Assembly: GCA_009704705.1 (NCBI GenBank)
Contig: WLDR01000047.1
Location: forward strand, 1 to 9,509
DNA: 9,509 nucleotides
From: Actinomycetota bacterium
Lineage (GTDB): Bacteria; Actinomycetota; Actinomycetes; Actinomycetales; Microbacteriaceae
Reading direction: 5' to 3'
Within the stretch, counting starts at the first letter, position 1, and every line of letters starts with the position of its first letter. A program made the position numbers and the translations under genes. The notes beneath the pieces are model-generated. The model did not search any database, had not been told where the DNA came from, and saw only the letters and a program-made list of their open reading frames with translations. Positions 1 through 7,287 of this stretch are shown here, one piece after another.

Positions 1-695
1 AGACGACCCGGCATACCCGTGCCCTCGATGGTGAAGAACGCGGTCTTGTCGCTCACGCGGCTGGCCTGCTGCAGGTTGTGCGTGACGATGACGATTGTGT
101 AGTCGTTCTTGAGTTCGTCAATGAGGTCTTCGATGGCGAGCGTGGAGATGGGGTCGAGGGCCGAGCAGGGCTCGTCCATCAGCAACACATCGGGTTGCAC
201 GGCAATGGCACGCGCGATACACAGACGCTGCTGCTGTCCACCCGAGAGTCCGGATCCGGGTTGATCCAGGCGCTCCTTGACCTCTTTCCAGAGGTTTGCT
301 CCCTGGAGCGACGCCTTGACGAGGTCATCTGCATCCGACTTCGAAATCTTCTTGCTGTTGAGCTTTACTCCCGCGAGTACGTTGTCTCGAATCGACATCG
401 TGGGGAACGGGTTGGGACGCTGAAACACCATTCCCACCTGACGTCGAACTTCGACCGGGTCGGTGTTGGGTGCGTAGAGGTTCTCGCCGTCGATCAGAAC
501 CTCTCCTTCGACGCGCGCGCCGGGGATCACTTCGTGCATGCGGTTGAGTGTGCGCAAGAAGGTGGACTTGCCGCAACCGGAGGGGCCGATGAAGGCGGTG
601 ACCGTCTTGGGCTCGATGGTGAGCGAAACGTCGGCGACGGCTTTGAAGTCGCCGTAGTAGACATTGAGGTCGCGAACTTGGATGCGCTTAGACAC
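1..695 (-). CDS. pstB: PstB, phosphate ABC transporter ATP-binding subunit (3' end cut by window edge)
   Basis: This is the cytoplasmic ATPase of the high-affinity phosphate importer; it dimerises and drives the PstC-PstA channel. The 231 visible codons carry a full ABC core: Walker A GPSGCGKST (residues 37-45), Q-loop FQRPNPF (91-97), signature LSGGQQQR (150-157), Walker B VLLMDE (170-175), D-loop SALD (178-181) and the switch histidine in VTHN (H206). FQRPNPFP and DEPCSALDPIST are typical of PstB rather than of other ABC ATPases. PstB proteins are usually about 250-260 residues, so roughly the last 25-30 lie off the left edge. The start chosen is GTG at 695, with AGGGA 7 nt upstream; no ATG fits the conserved N-terminus (RIQVRDLNVYYG). 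It lies 22 nt after the pstA stop and is the last visible gene of the operon. phoU, often next to pstB, is not visible. Confidence 0.97.
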   Translation of the reverse strand, partial: MSKRIQVRDLNVYYGDFKAVADVSLTIEPKTVTAFIGPSGCGKSTFLRTLNRMHEVIPGARVEGEVLIDGENLYAPNTDPVEVRRQVGMVFQRPNPFPTMSIRDNVLAGVKLNSKKISKSDADDLVKASLQGANLWKEVKERLDQPGSGLSGGQQQRLCIARAIAVQPDVLLMDEPCSALDPISTLAIEDLIDELKNDYTIVIVTHNLQQASRVSDKTAFFTIEGTGMPGR

Positions 696-717
696 GAGAG
701 TTTCCCTTTTGTTTCGT

Positions 718-1800
718 TTAGCGAGAGCCCTTGGGGGCGAGCACCTTTGACAGAATTCGAGCGAGGATGTTCAACACCATGACGATGACAATCAGCACGA
801 GCGCACCCGCCCAGGCGCGATCGAGGTAGGCCTGCGTATCCGCACCCTGGTTTGAGTACTGCGTGTAGACAAAGACCGGCAGAGTTGCCATTCGGTCACT
901 GAACAAGTTGTAGTTCATGCTCGTCGACATGCCCGCGATGATGAGCAGCGGTGCCGTTTCGCCAATGATTCGCGAGATAGCAATCATCACACCGGTGATG
1001 ATGCCGCCGATTGCGGTGGGCAGAACAACCTTGACGACCGTCGCCCATTTGGGTACGCCGAGCGCGAGGGAGGCCTCACGCAACTCGTTGGGCACAATCT
1101 TGAGCATTTCTTCGGTGGAGCGAACGACGACGGGAATCATCAAGACTGAGAGCGCAACGGCGCCACCGATTCCGAACCGGATGCCCGGACCAAAGAACAA
1201 CGCGAACAGAGCGAACGCGAACAAGCCAGCCACAATCGAGGGGATGCCGGTCATCACGTCGACCAGGGTCGTAATCATGCGGGAGAGGCGACCCCTGCCG
1301 TACTCCACGAGGTAGACCGCAGTCATGATTCCGATGGGCACCGAGATAACCGTCGCTGCGGCGGTGATCTCGAGTGTGCCGATGATGGCGTGAAGTCCGC
1401 CGCCTCCGGCGCCAACCACGTTGCGCATCGACGAGTTGAAGAACTCGGCATCGAAACGGTTCAGTCCGTTTGACACGGCCGTCCACACGAGCGAGATCAG
1501 GGGAAGCAGGGCGACGACGAATGCAGACGTGACGAGCCCTGTCGCGAGCCGGTCACTCGAACGCCGGCGGCCCTCCACGAGCCGGGACATCACGAATGAC
1601 AGGGCAACATAGATGACGGCGGCCACGATGACCGTTCCGACGATGTTGAAGTCGCTCGTTGAACCACTAAACATCAAGAGCGTGAAGAACCCGGCTGACA
1701 AGAGAGCGGAAAGGGCGAGCGTCGCCCACATCGTTCCCCGCGGAAGTCGACGCATCGGAGGGTGCGCTGAAACTTTTGATCCGGTCGATGTAACCGTCAT
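718..1800 (-). CDS. pstA: PstA, phosphate ABC transporter permease
   Basis: This is the second inner-membrane permease of the phosphate importer; it pairs with PstC to form the channel. The 360-residue protein has the binding-protein-dependent permease core, with the EAA loop at about 242-261 (EASLALGVP through VVLP) that docks on PstB, followed by ISRIIGETAPLL (276-287), a PstA hallmark. Hydrophobic segments lie near residues 25-45, 55-72, 87-108, 137-163, 185-204, 212-226, 262-290 and 332-350. The first two form an N-terminal extension compared with E. coli PstA (about 296 residues); such longer versions are common in actinobacteria. The start is ATG at 1800, only 2 nt after the pstC stop, which implies translational coupling. 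The stop is TAA at 718-720. Confidence 0.97.
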   Translation of the reverse strand: MTVTSTGSKVSAHPPMRRLPRGTMWATLALSALLSAGFFTLLMFSGSTSDFNIVGTVIVAAVIYVALSFVMSRLVEGRRRSSDRLATGLVTSAFVVALLPLISLVWTAVSNGLNRFDAEFFNSSMRNVVGAGGGGLHAIIGTLEITAAATVISVPIGIMTAVYLVEYGRGRLSRMITTLVDVMTGIPSIVAGLFAFALFALFFGPGIRFGIGGAVALSVLMIPVVVRSTEEMLKIVPNELREASLALGVPKWATVVKVVLPTAIGGIITGVMIAISRIIGETAPLLIIAGMSTSMNYNLFSDRMATLPVFVYTQYSNQGADTQAYLDRAWAGALVLIVIVMVLNILARILSKVLAPKGSR

Positions 1801-1802
1801 GA

Positions 1803-2753
1803 CTAGTTCGCCCCCGAGAATTCTTTGCGTCGGTTGATGATGAATCGCGCGAGCGAGTTCACCAACAAGGTGATCAGGAACAAGATGAGGCCCGTTGCGA
1901 TGAGCACGTTGACCCCGACGCCACTTGCCTCAGGAAAGTTCAGTGCGATGTTTGCCGCAATCGTTGTCGGATTCTGACTCGTCATCAGTGCAAACGAAAT
2001 AATCACAGACGGTGAGAGCACCATCGCTACGGCCATGGTTTCACCGAGTGCTCGACCGAGTCCGAGCATTGTGGCCGAGATGATGCCCGGTCGGCCGAAC
2101 GGCAGAACAGCCATCTTGATCATTTCCCAGCGTGTTGCGCCTAAGGCAAGAGCAGCCTCCTCGTGCAGCCGAGGTGTCTGAAGAAACACCTCTCGAGAGA
2201 GTGCGGTGATGATGGGCAAAATCATCACGGCCAAGACGATGGCAACGGTCAGCACGGTGCGGCCGGTGCCCGAGACAGGCCCGGCGAATAGTGGGATCCA
2301 GCTGAGGCTCTCAACGACGCTCGAGTAGATGGGCTGCATCGCCGGCGCGAGCACTGTGATGCCCCAGAGGCCGAACACGACCGACGGCACAGCGGCGAGC
2401 AAGTCAATGACGTAGCCGAGCGTCAGTGCCAGGCGACGTGGTGCGTAGTGCGAAATGAACAGCGCGATGCCGATGGAAAGCGGAAGCGCAAACAAGAGCG
2501 CGAGGGCAGCTGCCCAAACTGTGCCGAACACGAGGGGCACAACGTAGGACCAAAAGCCGCGGCCATCCTTCGAGACGTCGGACGGATCCGCACTAAACGC
2601 GGGAAGAGATTGAGCGATGAGAAAAATGGTGACGGCGGCGAGTGAGACAAGAATCAGGATGCCTGCGGCCAGCGCCGCTCCAGAGAACACGACATCCCCG
2701 AGACGCCTCTGAGGACGTTGGCGGGAGACGGCGACCTGCGTTTCCATGTTCAC
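1803..2753 (-). CDS. pstC: PstC, phosphate ABC transporter permease
   Basis: This is the first inner-membrane permease of the phosphate importer. The 316 residues contain about six hydrophobic segments (near 20-48, 70-100, 110-137, 165-187, 223-252, 282-306). The EAA loop is at 199-218 (EEAALALGATRWEMIKMAVLP), and GLGRALGETMAV (231-242) is the PstC signature. Length is normal for the family. The N-terminus is Arg-rich and cytoplasmic. Two starts are possible: GTG at 2753 or, two codons later, ATG at 2747. A weak purine stretch (AAGAAAG) upstream suits either, and the ATG has slightly better spacing. The gene follows pstS after an 88-nt gap containing a strong hairpin, so it is probably made at a lower level than pstS from the same transcript. 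It is closely followed by pstA. Confidence 0.96.
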   Translation of the reverse strand: MNMETQVAVSRQRPQRRLGDVVFSGAALAAGILILVSLAAVTIFLIAQSLPAFSADPSDVSKDGRGFWSYVVPLVFGTVWAAALALLFALPLSIGIALFISHYAPRRLALTLGYVIDLLAAVPSVVFGLWGITVLAPAMQPIYSSVVESLSWIPLFAGPVSGTGRTVLTVAIVLAVMILPIITALSREVFLQTPRLHEEAALALGATRWEMIKMAVLPFGRPGIISATMLGLGRALGETMAVAMVLSPSVIISFALMTSQNPTTIAANIALNFPEASGVGVNVLIATGLILFLITLLVNSLARFIINRRKEFSGAN

Positions 2754-2785
2754 TGTTCTTTCTTAGTGCACAGCCGGACAGAATG

Positions 2786-2830
2786 CGATGCCCGGCTCTC
2801 CGATCTTGGAGGAAGGAGAGCCGGGCATCG
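2786..2830 (-). terminator. Intercistronic hairpin between pstS and pstC
   Basis: A perfect 16-bp inverted repeat has arms at 2786-2801 (CGATGCCCGGCTCTCC) and 2815-2830, with a 13-nt loop. It begins 11 nt past the pstS stop. No U-tract follows on the transcribed strand (next bases CATTCTGTCC), so it is not a classical intrinsic terminator. It may act as a partial, U-less terminator of actinobacterial type or as a 3' stem protecting pstS mRNA. Either would give more binding protein than permease, the usual stoichiometry for ABC importers. The structure is seen directly; the role is inferred. Confidence 0.8.
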
Positions 2831-2841
2831 GTCAAACGGTG

Positions 2842-3936
2842 TTACTTGATTGCGTTGACGATGGCGAGAGCTTCCTCAGCCATCATTGCTGCGAGTGGTG
2901 CCGAACCAGCCTGTGCGGCAGCTTCAGCCTGGCCCTCTGGGCTGAGGATGTAGCCGATGTAGGCCTTCACGTTCTCAGCGACACCAGCCTTGGCGTACTC
3001 GTTGCAACCGACGAGGTAGCTGACGAGAACGAGCGGGTACTCTGCAGGGTTGGTCGTCTTGCGGTTGAGCTTGACGGCCATGTCGGTAGCGGAGCGACCG
3101 TCAACTGGCTTCGAGCCAGCAACGACAGCAGCAGCAGCTTCCGGCGTGAAGGCGACGAATTCGTCTCCGACCTTGAGCTTGGCGATCGACAGGGCGCCGG
3201 CCTTCGAAGCGTCGGCGTAGCCGATGGTGCCGACACCGTTGGTCACAGCGTCAACAACACCCGAGGTGCCCTTGGCGCCTTCGCCCGATTCAAAGGGGAA
3301 GGTGTCAGATGGCTTCTCGATAACCCAGTCAGCGTCAGCGTTCTGGAAGAGGTAGTCCGAGAAGTTCTTCGTCGTACCCGAGTCGTCCGAGCGGTGAACC
3401 GGCGTGATGGCCAGGTCTGGGAGGGTCGCGTCTGGGTTCAGTGCAACGATTGCTGCGTCGTTCCAGTTCGTGATGCTGCCGTTGAAGATCTTGGCGATGG
3501 TCGATGCGTCGAGGTTGAGCTCGGATACGCCGTCCACGTTGAAGATCACAGCGATGGGGGAGATGTAAGCGGGCACCTCGAACGGAGTGGTGCCAGCCGC
3601 GCAGGCTGCGAACGTGCCAGCGAGCTCGTCATCGTTCAGGTAGGAGTCGGTTCCGGCAAAGTCAGATCCGCCGGCAATGAAGGTCTCGCGACCTGCACCA
3701 GAACCCGAGGGGTCGTACGTGATCGTGACGCCGGGGTTGCTGGTCTGGAAGGCGGCAATCCACGCTTCCTGAGCGGAGCCCTGGCTGGATGCACCAGCGC
3801 CGACGAGCGAGCCGGCGAGTGTGCTGGTGGGTTCTGACGTTCCACCCTCGTTTGCTGCGCAGGCGCTCAAGGTGAGCGACGACACAGCGATGATTGCTGC
3901 AAAACCGGCAATGCGGCTTGTGCGAGTGATGTTCAC
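2842..3936 (-). CDS. pstS: PstS, phosphate-binding lipoprotein
   Basis: This is the extracytoplasmic phosphate receptor that delivers phosphate to PstCA. The 364-residue precursor has a lipoprotein signal peptide: basic start, hydrophobic stretch at 9-22 and lipobox LSAC with Cys26 as the lipidated residue. A Thr/Ser/Gly linker follows. Phosphate-binding segments are GAGASSQ (46-52), PSGSGAGRE (76-84), SDFAGTD (91-97) and HRSDDSGTT (181-189), the last close to the family RSDGSGTT loop. The start is GTG at 3936 with AAGGGA 6 nt upstream. It is the first gene of the pst operon and has its own promoter carrying a PHO-box-like repeat. It is separated from pstC by a strong hairpin. Length and domains look intact. 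Confidence 0.97.
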   Translation of the reverse strand: MNITRTSRIAGFAAIIAVSSLTLSACAANEGGTSEPTSTLAGSLVGAGASSQGSAQEAWIAAFQTSNPGVTITYDPSGSGAGRETFIAGGSDFAGTDSYLNDDELAGTFAACAAGTTPFEVPAYISPIAVIFNVDGVSELNLDASTIAKIFNGSITNWNDAAIVALNPDATLPDLAITPVHRSDDSGTTKNFSDYLFQNADADWVIEKPSDTFPFESGEGAKGTSGVVDAVTNGVGTIGYADASKAGALSIAKLKVGDEFVAFTPEAAAAVVAGSKPVDGRSATDMAVKLNRKTTNPAEYPLVLVSYLVGCNEYAKAGVAENVKAYIGYILSPEGQAEAAAQAGSAPLAAMMAEEALAIVNAIK

Positions 3937-3942
3937 TGAAGG

Positions 3943-3948
3943 TCCCTT
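3943..3948 (-). promoter_or_regulatory. Ribosome binding site of pstS
   Basis: AAGGGA on the minus strand lies 6 nt before GTG at 3936 and supports the GTG start, which has no competing ATG placed before the signal peptide. Confidence 0.7.
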
Positions 3949-4007
3949 CGGATCTATGTTTTGTCTTGGTGTGATCTAACTGATCGAGAGTCACGCTAAG
4001 TGCGGTT

Positions 4008-4036
4008 TCTATACGAACCACACACACGAGGTGAAC
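4008..4036 (-). promoter_or_regulatory. Predicted pstS promoter
   Basis: On the minus strand a TATAGA -10-like hexamer (4008-4013) lies 17 nt downstream of GTTCAC (4031-4036), which sits where a -35 would be and is part of the second unit of the direct repeat. A poor -35 covered by activator repeats is the arrangement expected of a phosphate-starvation-activated promoter. The predicted start of transcription is near 4001, giving a leader of about 65 nt. Inferred from sequence only; another -10-like TTAGAT occurs further downstream. Confidence 0.5.
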
Positions 4037-4047
4037 AACGGGTAAAC
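4030..4047 (-). promoter_or_regulatory. PHO-box-like direct repeat upstream of pstS
   Basis: Reading toward pstS, GTTTACC (4041-4047) and GTTCACC (4030-4036) are separated by 4 nt, so the units repeat every 11 bp. GTTCACC repeated at 11-bp phase is the core of the PhoP-binding PHO box described in Streptomyces. The next two 11-nt steps also begin with GT (GTGTGTG, GTATAGA) but are poor matches. The position over the -35 region of pstS fits activation on phosphate limitation. The cognate regulator is not in the window unless the GlnR-like protein fills that role. Confidence 0.6.
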
Positions 4048-4065
4048 GAATGTTGCGCAGGCGTC

Positions 4066-4086
4066 TCAGCCTTGTTTCTGGGCTGA
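4066..4086 (-). terminator. Weak hairpin after the MutT1-like gene
   Basis: TCAGCC (4066-4071) and GGCTGA (4081-4086) form a 6-bp stem with a 9-nt loop, 24 nt after the stop of the upstream gene. No U-tract follows. It could partly insulate the pst operon from ppk-mutT1 transcription, but the stem is short and may be coincidental. Confidence 0.25.
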
Positions 4087-4109
4087 ATTGACCCAAAAAC
4101 CTTCAACCT

Positions 4110-5048
4110 CTAGATCAAAGAATCGTGGGTTTCGACGGCGACAATCCCCGCTGACGGGTGTTTCGCATTCAGGTGGAATACCGAAAAAGAGGCGGTGTCA
4201 AGGTTGGCCGCACGACTGTGGTCGGTCACGAGAGCGGTGCCCGTAGCTAGCGCAAGTTCTCGCAGTAGCTCTGGAATCACGGGCCCGTGACTGCACAGCA
4301 CGCTGGTTTTGCCACGACGGACGCGCTTGCCCACGATTGCGCGGACGGCCGGGTGGTCATCCACGAACGCGTGCTGACTGATTTCGTCGACGAAACGAAC
4401 ATCCTCGTCAATGAGATTCGCAAGAGGCGCGATTGTTTGCTGACAGCGCAGGCTGACGCTCGAAACAAGTTTCTTCGGCCCAAACGCGGCGAGGGCGGGA
4501 GCAATTTGCGCAGCTTGCTTTTCGCCACGACCAGTGAGGGGTCGGTCACGGTCGGGTCCGTCGAATTTGGACGGATCTTGCGCCTTGGCGTGGCGAAGCA
4601 AGATCACGGCAAATGTCTCGGACACACCCTGATTCGCGTACGACGTGAACAAGTCGAGAATCTCGCGGTCGGCATCGTAGTGAAGCTCGCGACGAGCCTT
4701 ATCAATGGGGAGCCACTCGAGGGCAGCGACTTCACCGTTTGGCTTGAACGTTGACTTGGCGATTGCCTTTGCTGTGACGTGCGCCGCCCAGTAGTGCACC
4801 TCTTTTGGCTTGCCACTCGGCATTGTGTAGTGAGTCACTCCGAGCGGAAGCCCAAGTGAGACCGACAGTCCGGTCTCTTCCTTGATTTCACGCACGGCGG
4901 TTTGGGGCAGCGATTCACCCTTGTCGAGCTTGCCCTTCGGCAACGAGATGTCGCGCCGATCTTCACGGTGAATCACGAGAACGTGAATCTGACCGTCAAT
5001 CTTTCGCCAACACACAGCGCCGGCAGCGAGAACTGCGTCTGGGTTCAT
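4110..5048 (-). CDS. mutT1: MutT1-like Nudix hydrolase fused to a histidine phosphatase domain
   Basis: The 312-residue protein has two domains. The N-terminal Nudix domain (about 5-135) carries a complete Nudix box at 39-61, matching GX5EX7REUXEEXGU, with G39, E45, R53, E54, E57, E58 and G60 all present. The C-terminal histidine phosphatase (SixA-like) domain (about 145-312) carries LLRHAKA with R152 and H153 as the expected phosphorylated site, R201 in the SLRCQQT segment, and H254 in CSHGP. Both active sites look intact. Mycobacterial MutT1 has this architecture and acts on 8-oxo-GTP/8-oxo-dGTP and diadenosine polyphosphates; similar activity here is inferred. The ATG at 5048 overlaps the ppk stop (ATGA) and has GAGGAGG at 5058-5064, 9 nt upstream, so it is co-transcribed and probably coupled with ppk. 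ppk-mutT1 adjacency is also seen in mycobacteria. Confidence 0.9.
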   Translation of the reverse strand: MNPDAVLAAGAVCWRKIDGQIHVLVIHREDRRDISLPKGKLDKGESLPQTAVREIKEETGLSVSLGLPLGVTHYTMPSGKPKEVHYWAAHVTAKAIAKSTFKPNGEVAALEWLPIDKARRELHYDADREILDLFTSYANQGVSETFAVILLRHAKAQDPSKFDGPDRDRPLTGRGEKQAAQIAPALAAFGPKKLVSSVSLRCQQTIAPLANLIDEDVRFVDEISQHAFVDDHPAVRAIVGKRVRRGKTSVLCSHGPVIPELLRELALATGTALVTDHSRAANLDTASFSVFHLNAKHPSAGIVAVETHDSLI

Positions 5049-7228
5049 CGCAGGGCACCTCCTCGTCGGCGTTGACTCAGCGTCACCATAGTCGCATCTT
5101 GCACGTCAATTAGGTGATCCGCACCGTTGGTCGTGTGGCGCGTCCACGAACCGTCTGAGTCCAAGTGCCACGACGACGATTCGTCGCTCATGCCCCGGTC
5201 AAAATGGGCGTGGAGGTATTCGATGTGCGCCGGTTCGGTCAGGCGTACCAGCGCTTCAACGCGACGGTCAAGGTTTCGGTGCATCATGTCGGCACTGCCA
5301 ATGAACGCGAGTGGGTCGTCATCGTTTGCGAACAAGAACATTCGAGAGTGCTCCAGGTAACGCCCGAGAACCGACCGAACGCGGATGTTCTCGCTCAGGC
5401 CGGCGATGCCAGGTTTGAGCGCGCAAATGCCGCGCACCCACACCTCGATGGGCACGCCGGCGTTGCTCGCCCGGTACAGCGCGTCAATGATTTGCTCGTC
5501 GACCATCGAGTTGACCTTGATACGTATTCCACTCGGCTTGCCCGACTCGGCATTCTCGCGCTCGTTGTCGATGTGAGCAAGCAGACCCTTGCGAAGGTGC
5601 AACGGTGCGACGAGGAGTCGCTTGAACTTCTTCTCGATCGCGTATCCGGAGAGTTCATTGAATAGGCGCGTGACATCTTTGCCCACCTGCAAGTTGGACG
5701 TCAGCAGCCCGAAGTCTTCATATATGCGGCTGGTCTTCGGGTTGTAGTTTCCCGTGCCGATGTGCGTGTAGTGCTTGAGCCCGTTGTCCTCTTGACGAAT
5801 AACAAGGGCAAGTTTGCAGTGGGTCTTCAAACCGACCATGCCATACACAACGTGCACGCCGGCCTTTTCGAGTTTGCGCGCCCAGCCGATGTTGGCCTGC
5901 TCGTCAAATCGCGCCTTGATCTCGACGAGGGCAAGCACCTGCTTGCCCGACTCGGCGGCGGCAATCAGCGCTTGAACGATGGGACTGTCGCCCGAGGTTC
6001 GATAGAGCGTCTGCTTGATTGCGAGCACGCGAGGGTCCGCGGCCGCTTGCTCCAAGAAGGCTTGCACGCTCGTCGAAAACGACTCGTAGGGGTGGTGCAG
6101 TAACACATCACCCTTTCGGATCGCGCTGAAGATGCTCATGGTTTCACCATCCGGGGAGACCAGTCGCGGGCTTGTGACACGCACGTGCGGGGCGAAGTGA
6201 AGATCTTCGCGCTTGAGCGCGGCGATTTCGAACAGGCCCGTGAGGTTGAGTGGCTCGGGCAAGCGCACCACCTCTTGGTCGGTGATGCCGAGCTCGCGCA
6301 GCAGCAGGTCGAGCGTGAGCGCATCCATCGTCGAATCAATTTCGAGACGGATGGGCGGGCCGAACCGGCGGCGCAGCAGACCCTTTTCGAGCACCTGAAT
6401 CAGGTTCTCTGTTTCGTCCTCATCAATTTCGACGTCTTCGTTGCGGGTGACGCGGAACGCGTGGTGCTCGATGACCTGCATTCCTGGAAAAACTTCCTCG
6501 AGTCGATGGGAGATGAGATCTTCGAGGGTGATGAATCGAACACTGGAGATGTCGGTGCCTTCGTCGACGCGTACGAAGCGCGGCAGCATCTGCGGAATCT
6601 TGAGCCGAGCGAATTCTTCCGTTCCCGTTTTTGCGCTGCGAACTCGCACAGCGAGGTTCAGTGAGAGACCGGAGATGTAAGGAAACGGGTGAGCAGGATC
6701 CACGGCGAGCGGCATGAGCACCGGAAAAACTTGGTCGGAGAAATAGCGTGACAGCCGGACCTGCTCGTCGTCATTGAGTTCGCCCCATCGTGTGAGCTCA
6801 ATGCCCGCAGTTGCCAATGCGATCGACACTTCGTTGGCGAAGACAGCCGCATGACGCTCTTGAAGTTCGCGCGCGCGAGTCGTCACGTCTGTCAGTACGG
6901 CGCTCGGTGAACGCCCGACGTTGTTTGCCGTGGCAAGGCCTGTGACGATTCGGCGCTTGAGGCCCGCCACGCGAACCATGAAGAATTCATCGAGATTGCT
7001 CGCAAAGATGGCCAGAAAGTTAGCGCGTTCCAGGGTCGGGAGCGATTCATCTTCGGCGAGTTCGAGCACACGCTGATTGAAAGCGAGCCAGCTCAACTCG
7101 CGGTCGAGAAAGCGGTCAACGGGAAAGGTCGCGTTCTCGAGCGACGCCGCATCGACATCGAAGTCATCGTCGATGTCTGGATTTGAGTCGTCGATGTTGT
7201 CGAGCGAAATGTCGGGGAGGGAATCCAC
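5045..7228 (-). CDS. ppk: Polyphosphate kinase 1
   Basis: PPK1 reversibly transfers the terminal phosphate of ATP to polyphosphate. The 727-residue protein has the family layout: N-domain from DRFLDRELSWLAFNQRVLELA (38-58), then a head domain, then two phospholipase-D-like catalytic domains. The HxK segment LKTHCKLAL places the catalytic, autophosphorylated histidine at H470 (E. coli H435 equivalent). HIGTGNYNPKTSRIYEDF (489-506) follows, and LEHSRMF contains H627 (E. coli H592 equivalent). The first 31 residues form an unusual acidic tail (11 Asp, 1 Glu) before the conserved core. The start is GTG at 7228. AAGGGG abuts it too closely for a normal Shine-Dalgarno, so the mRNA may be leaderless or nearly so. 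The upstream 59-nt gap holds phased repeats and probably the gene's own promoter. The 3' end overlaps the MutT1-like gene by 4 nt. Confidence 0.97.
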   Translation of the reverse strand: MDSLPDISLDNIDDSNPDIDDDFDVDAASLENATFPVDRFLDRELSWLAFNQRVLELAEDESLPTLERANFLAIFASNLDEFFMVRVAGLKRRIVTGLATANNVGRSPSAVLTDVTTRARELQERHAAVFANEVSIALATAGIELTRWGELNDDEQVRLSRYFSDQVFPVLMPLAVDPAHPFPYISGLSLNLAVRVRSAKTGTEEFARLKIPQMLPRFVRVDEGTDISSVRFITLEDLISHRLEEVFPGMQVIEHHAFRVTRNEDVEIDEDETENLIQVLEKGLLRRRFGPPIRLEIDSTMDALTLDLLLRELGITDQEVVRLPEPLNLTGLFEIAALKREDLHFAPHVRVTSPRLVSPDGETMSIFSAIRKGDVLLHHPYESFSTSVQAFLEQAAADPRVLAIKQTLYRTSGDSPIVQALIAAAESGKQVLALVEIKARFDEQANIGWARKLEKAGVHVVYGMVGLKTHCKLALVIRQEDNGLKHYTHIGTGNYNPKTSRIYEDFGLLTSNLQVGKDVTRLFNELSGYAIEKKFKRLLVAPLHLRKGLLAHIDNERENAESGKPSGIRIKVNSMVDEQIIDALYRASNAGVPIEVWVRGICALKPGIAGLSENIRVRSVLGRYLEHSRMFLFANDDDPLAFIGSADMMHRNLDRRVEALVRLTEPAHIEYLHAHFDRGMSDESSSWHLDSDGSWTRHTTNGADHLIDVQDATMVTLSQRRRGGALR
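5058..5064 (-). promoter_or_regulatory. Strong ribosome binding site for the MutT1-like gene inside the ppk 3' end
   Basis: GAGGAGG on the minus strand lies within the last codons of ppk, 9 nt before ATG at 5048. Together with the ATGA overlap it fixes the start and suggests efficient re-initiation. Confidence 0.75.
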
Positions 7229-7251
7229 CCCCTTATCTTGGCACTGTCACG

Positions 7252-7277
7252 AAACTGTGCAGAAACGAGAAGTAAAC
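7252..7277 (-). promoter_or_regulatory. Three-unit 11-bp direct repeat upstream of ppk (PHO-box/GlnR-box type)
   Basis: Reading toward ppk, GTTT starts at 7277, 7266 and 7255, exactly 11 bp apart. On the plus strand this is GAAAC-N6-GAAAC-N6-TAAAC (7251-7277), flanked in the same phase by GGCAC at 7240-7244 and 7284-7288. GlnR sites are described as gTnAC-N6-GaAAC (11-bp phase) and PHO boxes as GTTCACC units at 11 bp. Two exact GAAAC units favour GlnR; the orientation toward ppk also permits a degenerate PHO box. The array ends 24 nt upstream of the ppk start. A CAAGAT (7235-7240) downstream could serve as a weak -10. Confidence 0.6.
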
Positions 7278-7287
7278 GGTTGGGGCA

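Noticed and set aside
78..782. Plus-strand open frame (234 residues) opposite pstB and the end of pstA
   Set aside because: Composition is that of an antisense shadow, with no ribosome binding site or motif. The minus-strand frame carries every ABC ATPase motif.
2788..3837. Long plus-strand open frame (349 residues) antisense to pstS
   Set aside because: It lies wholly opposite pstS and its upstream hairpin. It has no recognisable domain and is explained by G/C codon bias leaving the opposite strand open, whereas pstS is an unmistakable family member.
6185..6664. Plus-strand frame of 159 residues and several neighbours opposite ppk
   Set aside because: They overlap the well-conserved ppk and show no domain or initiation signal.
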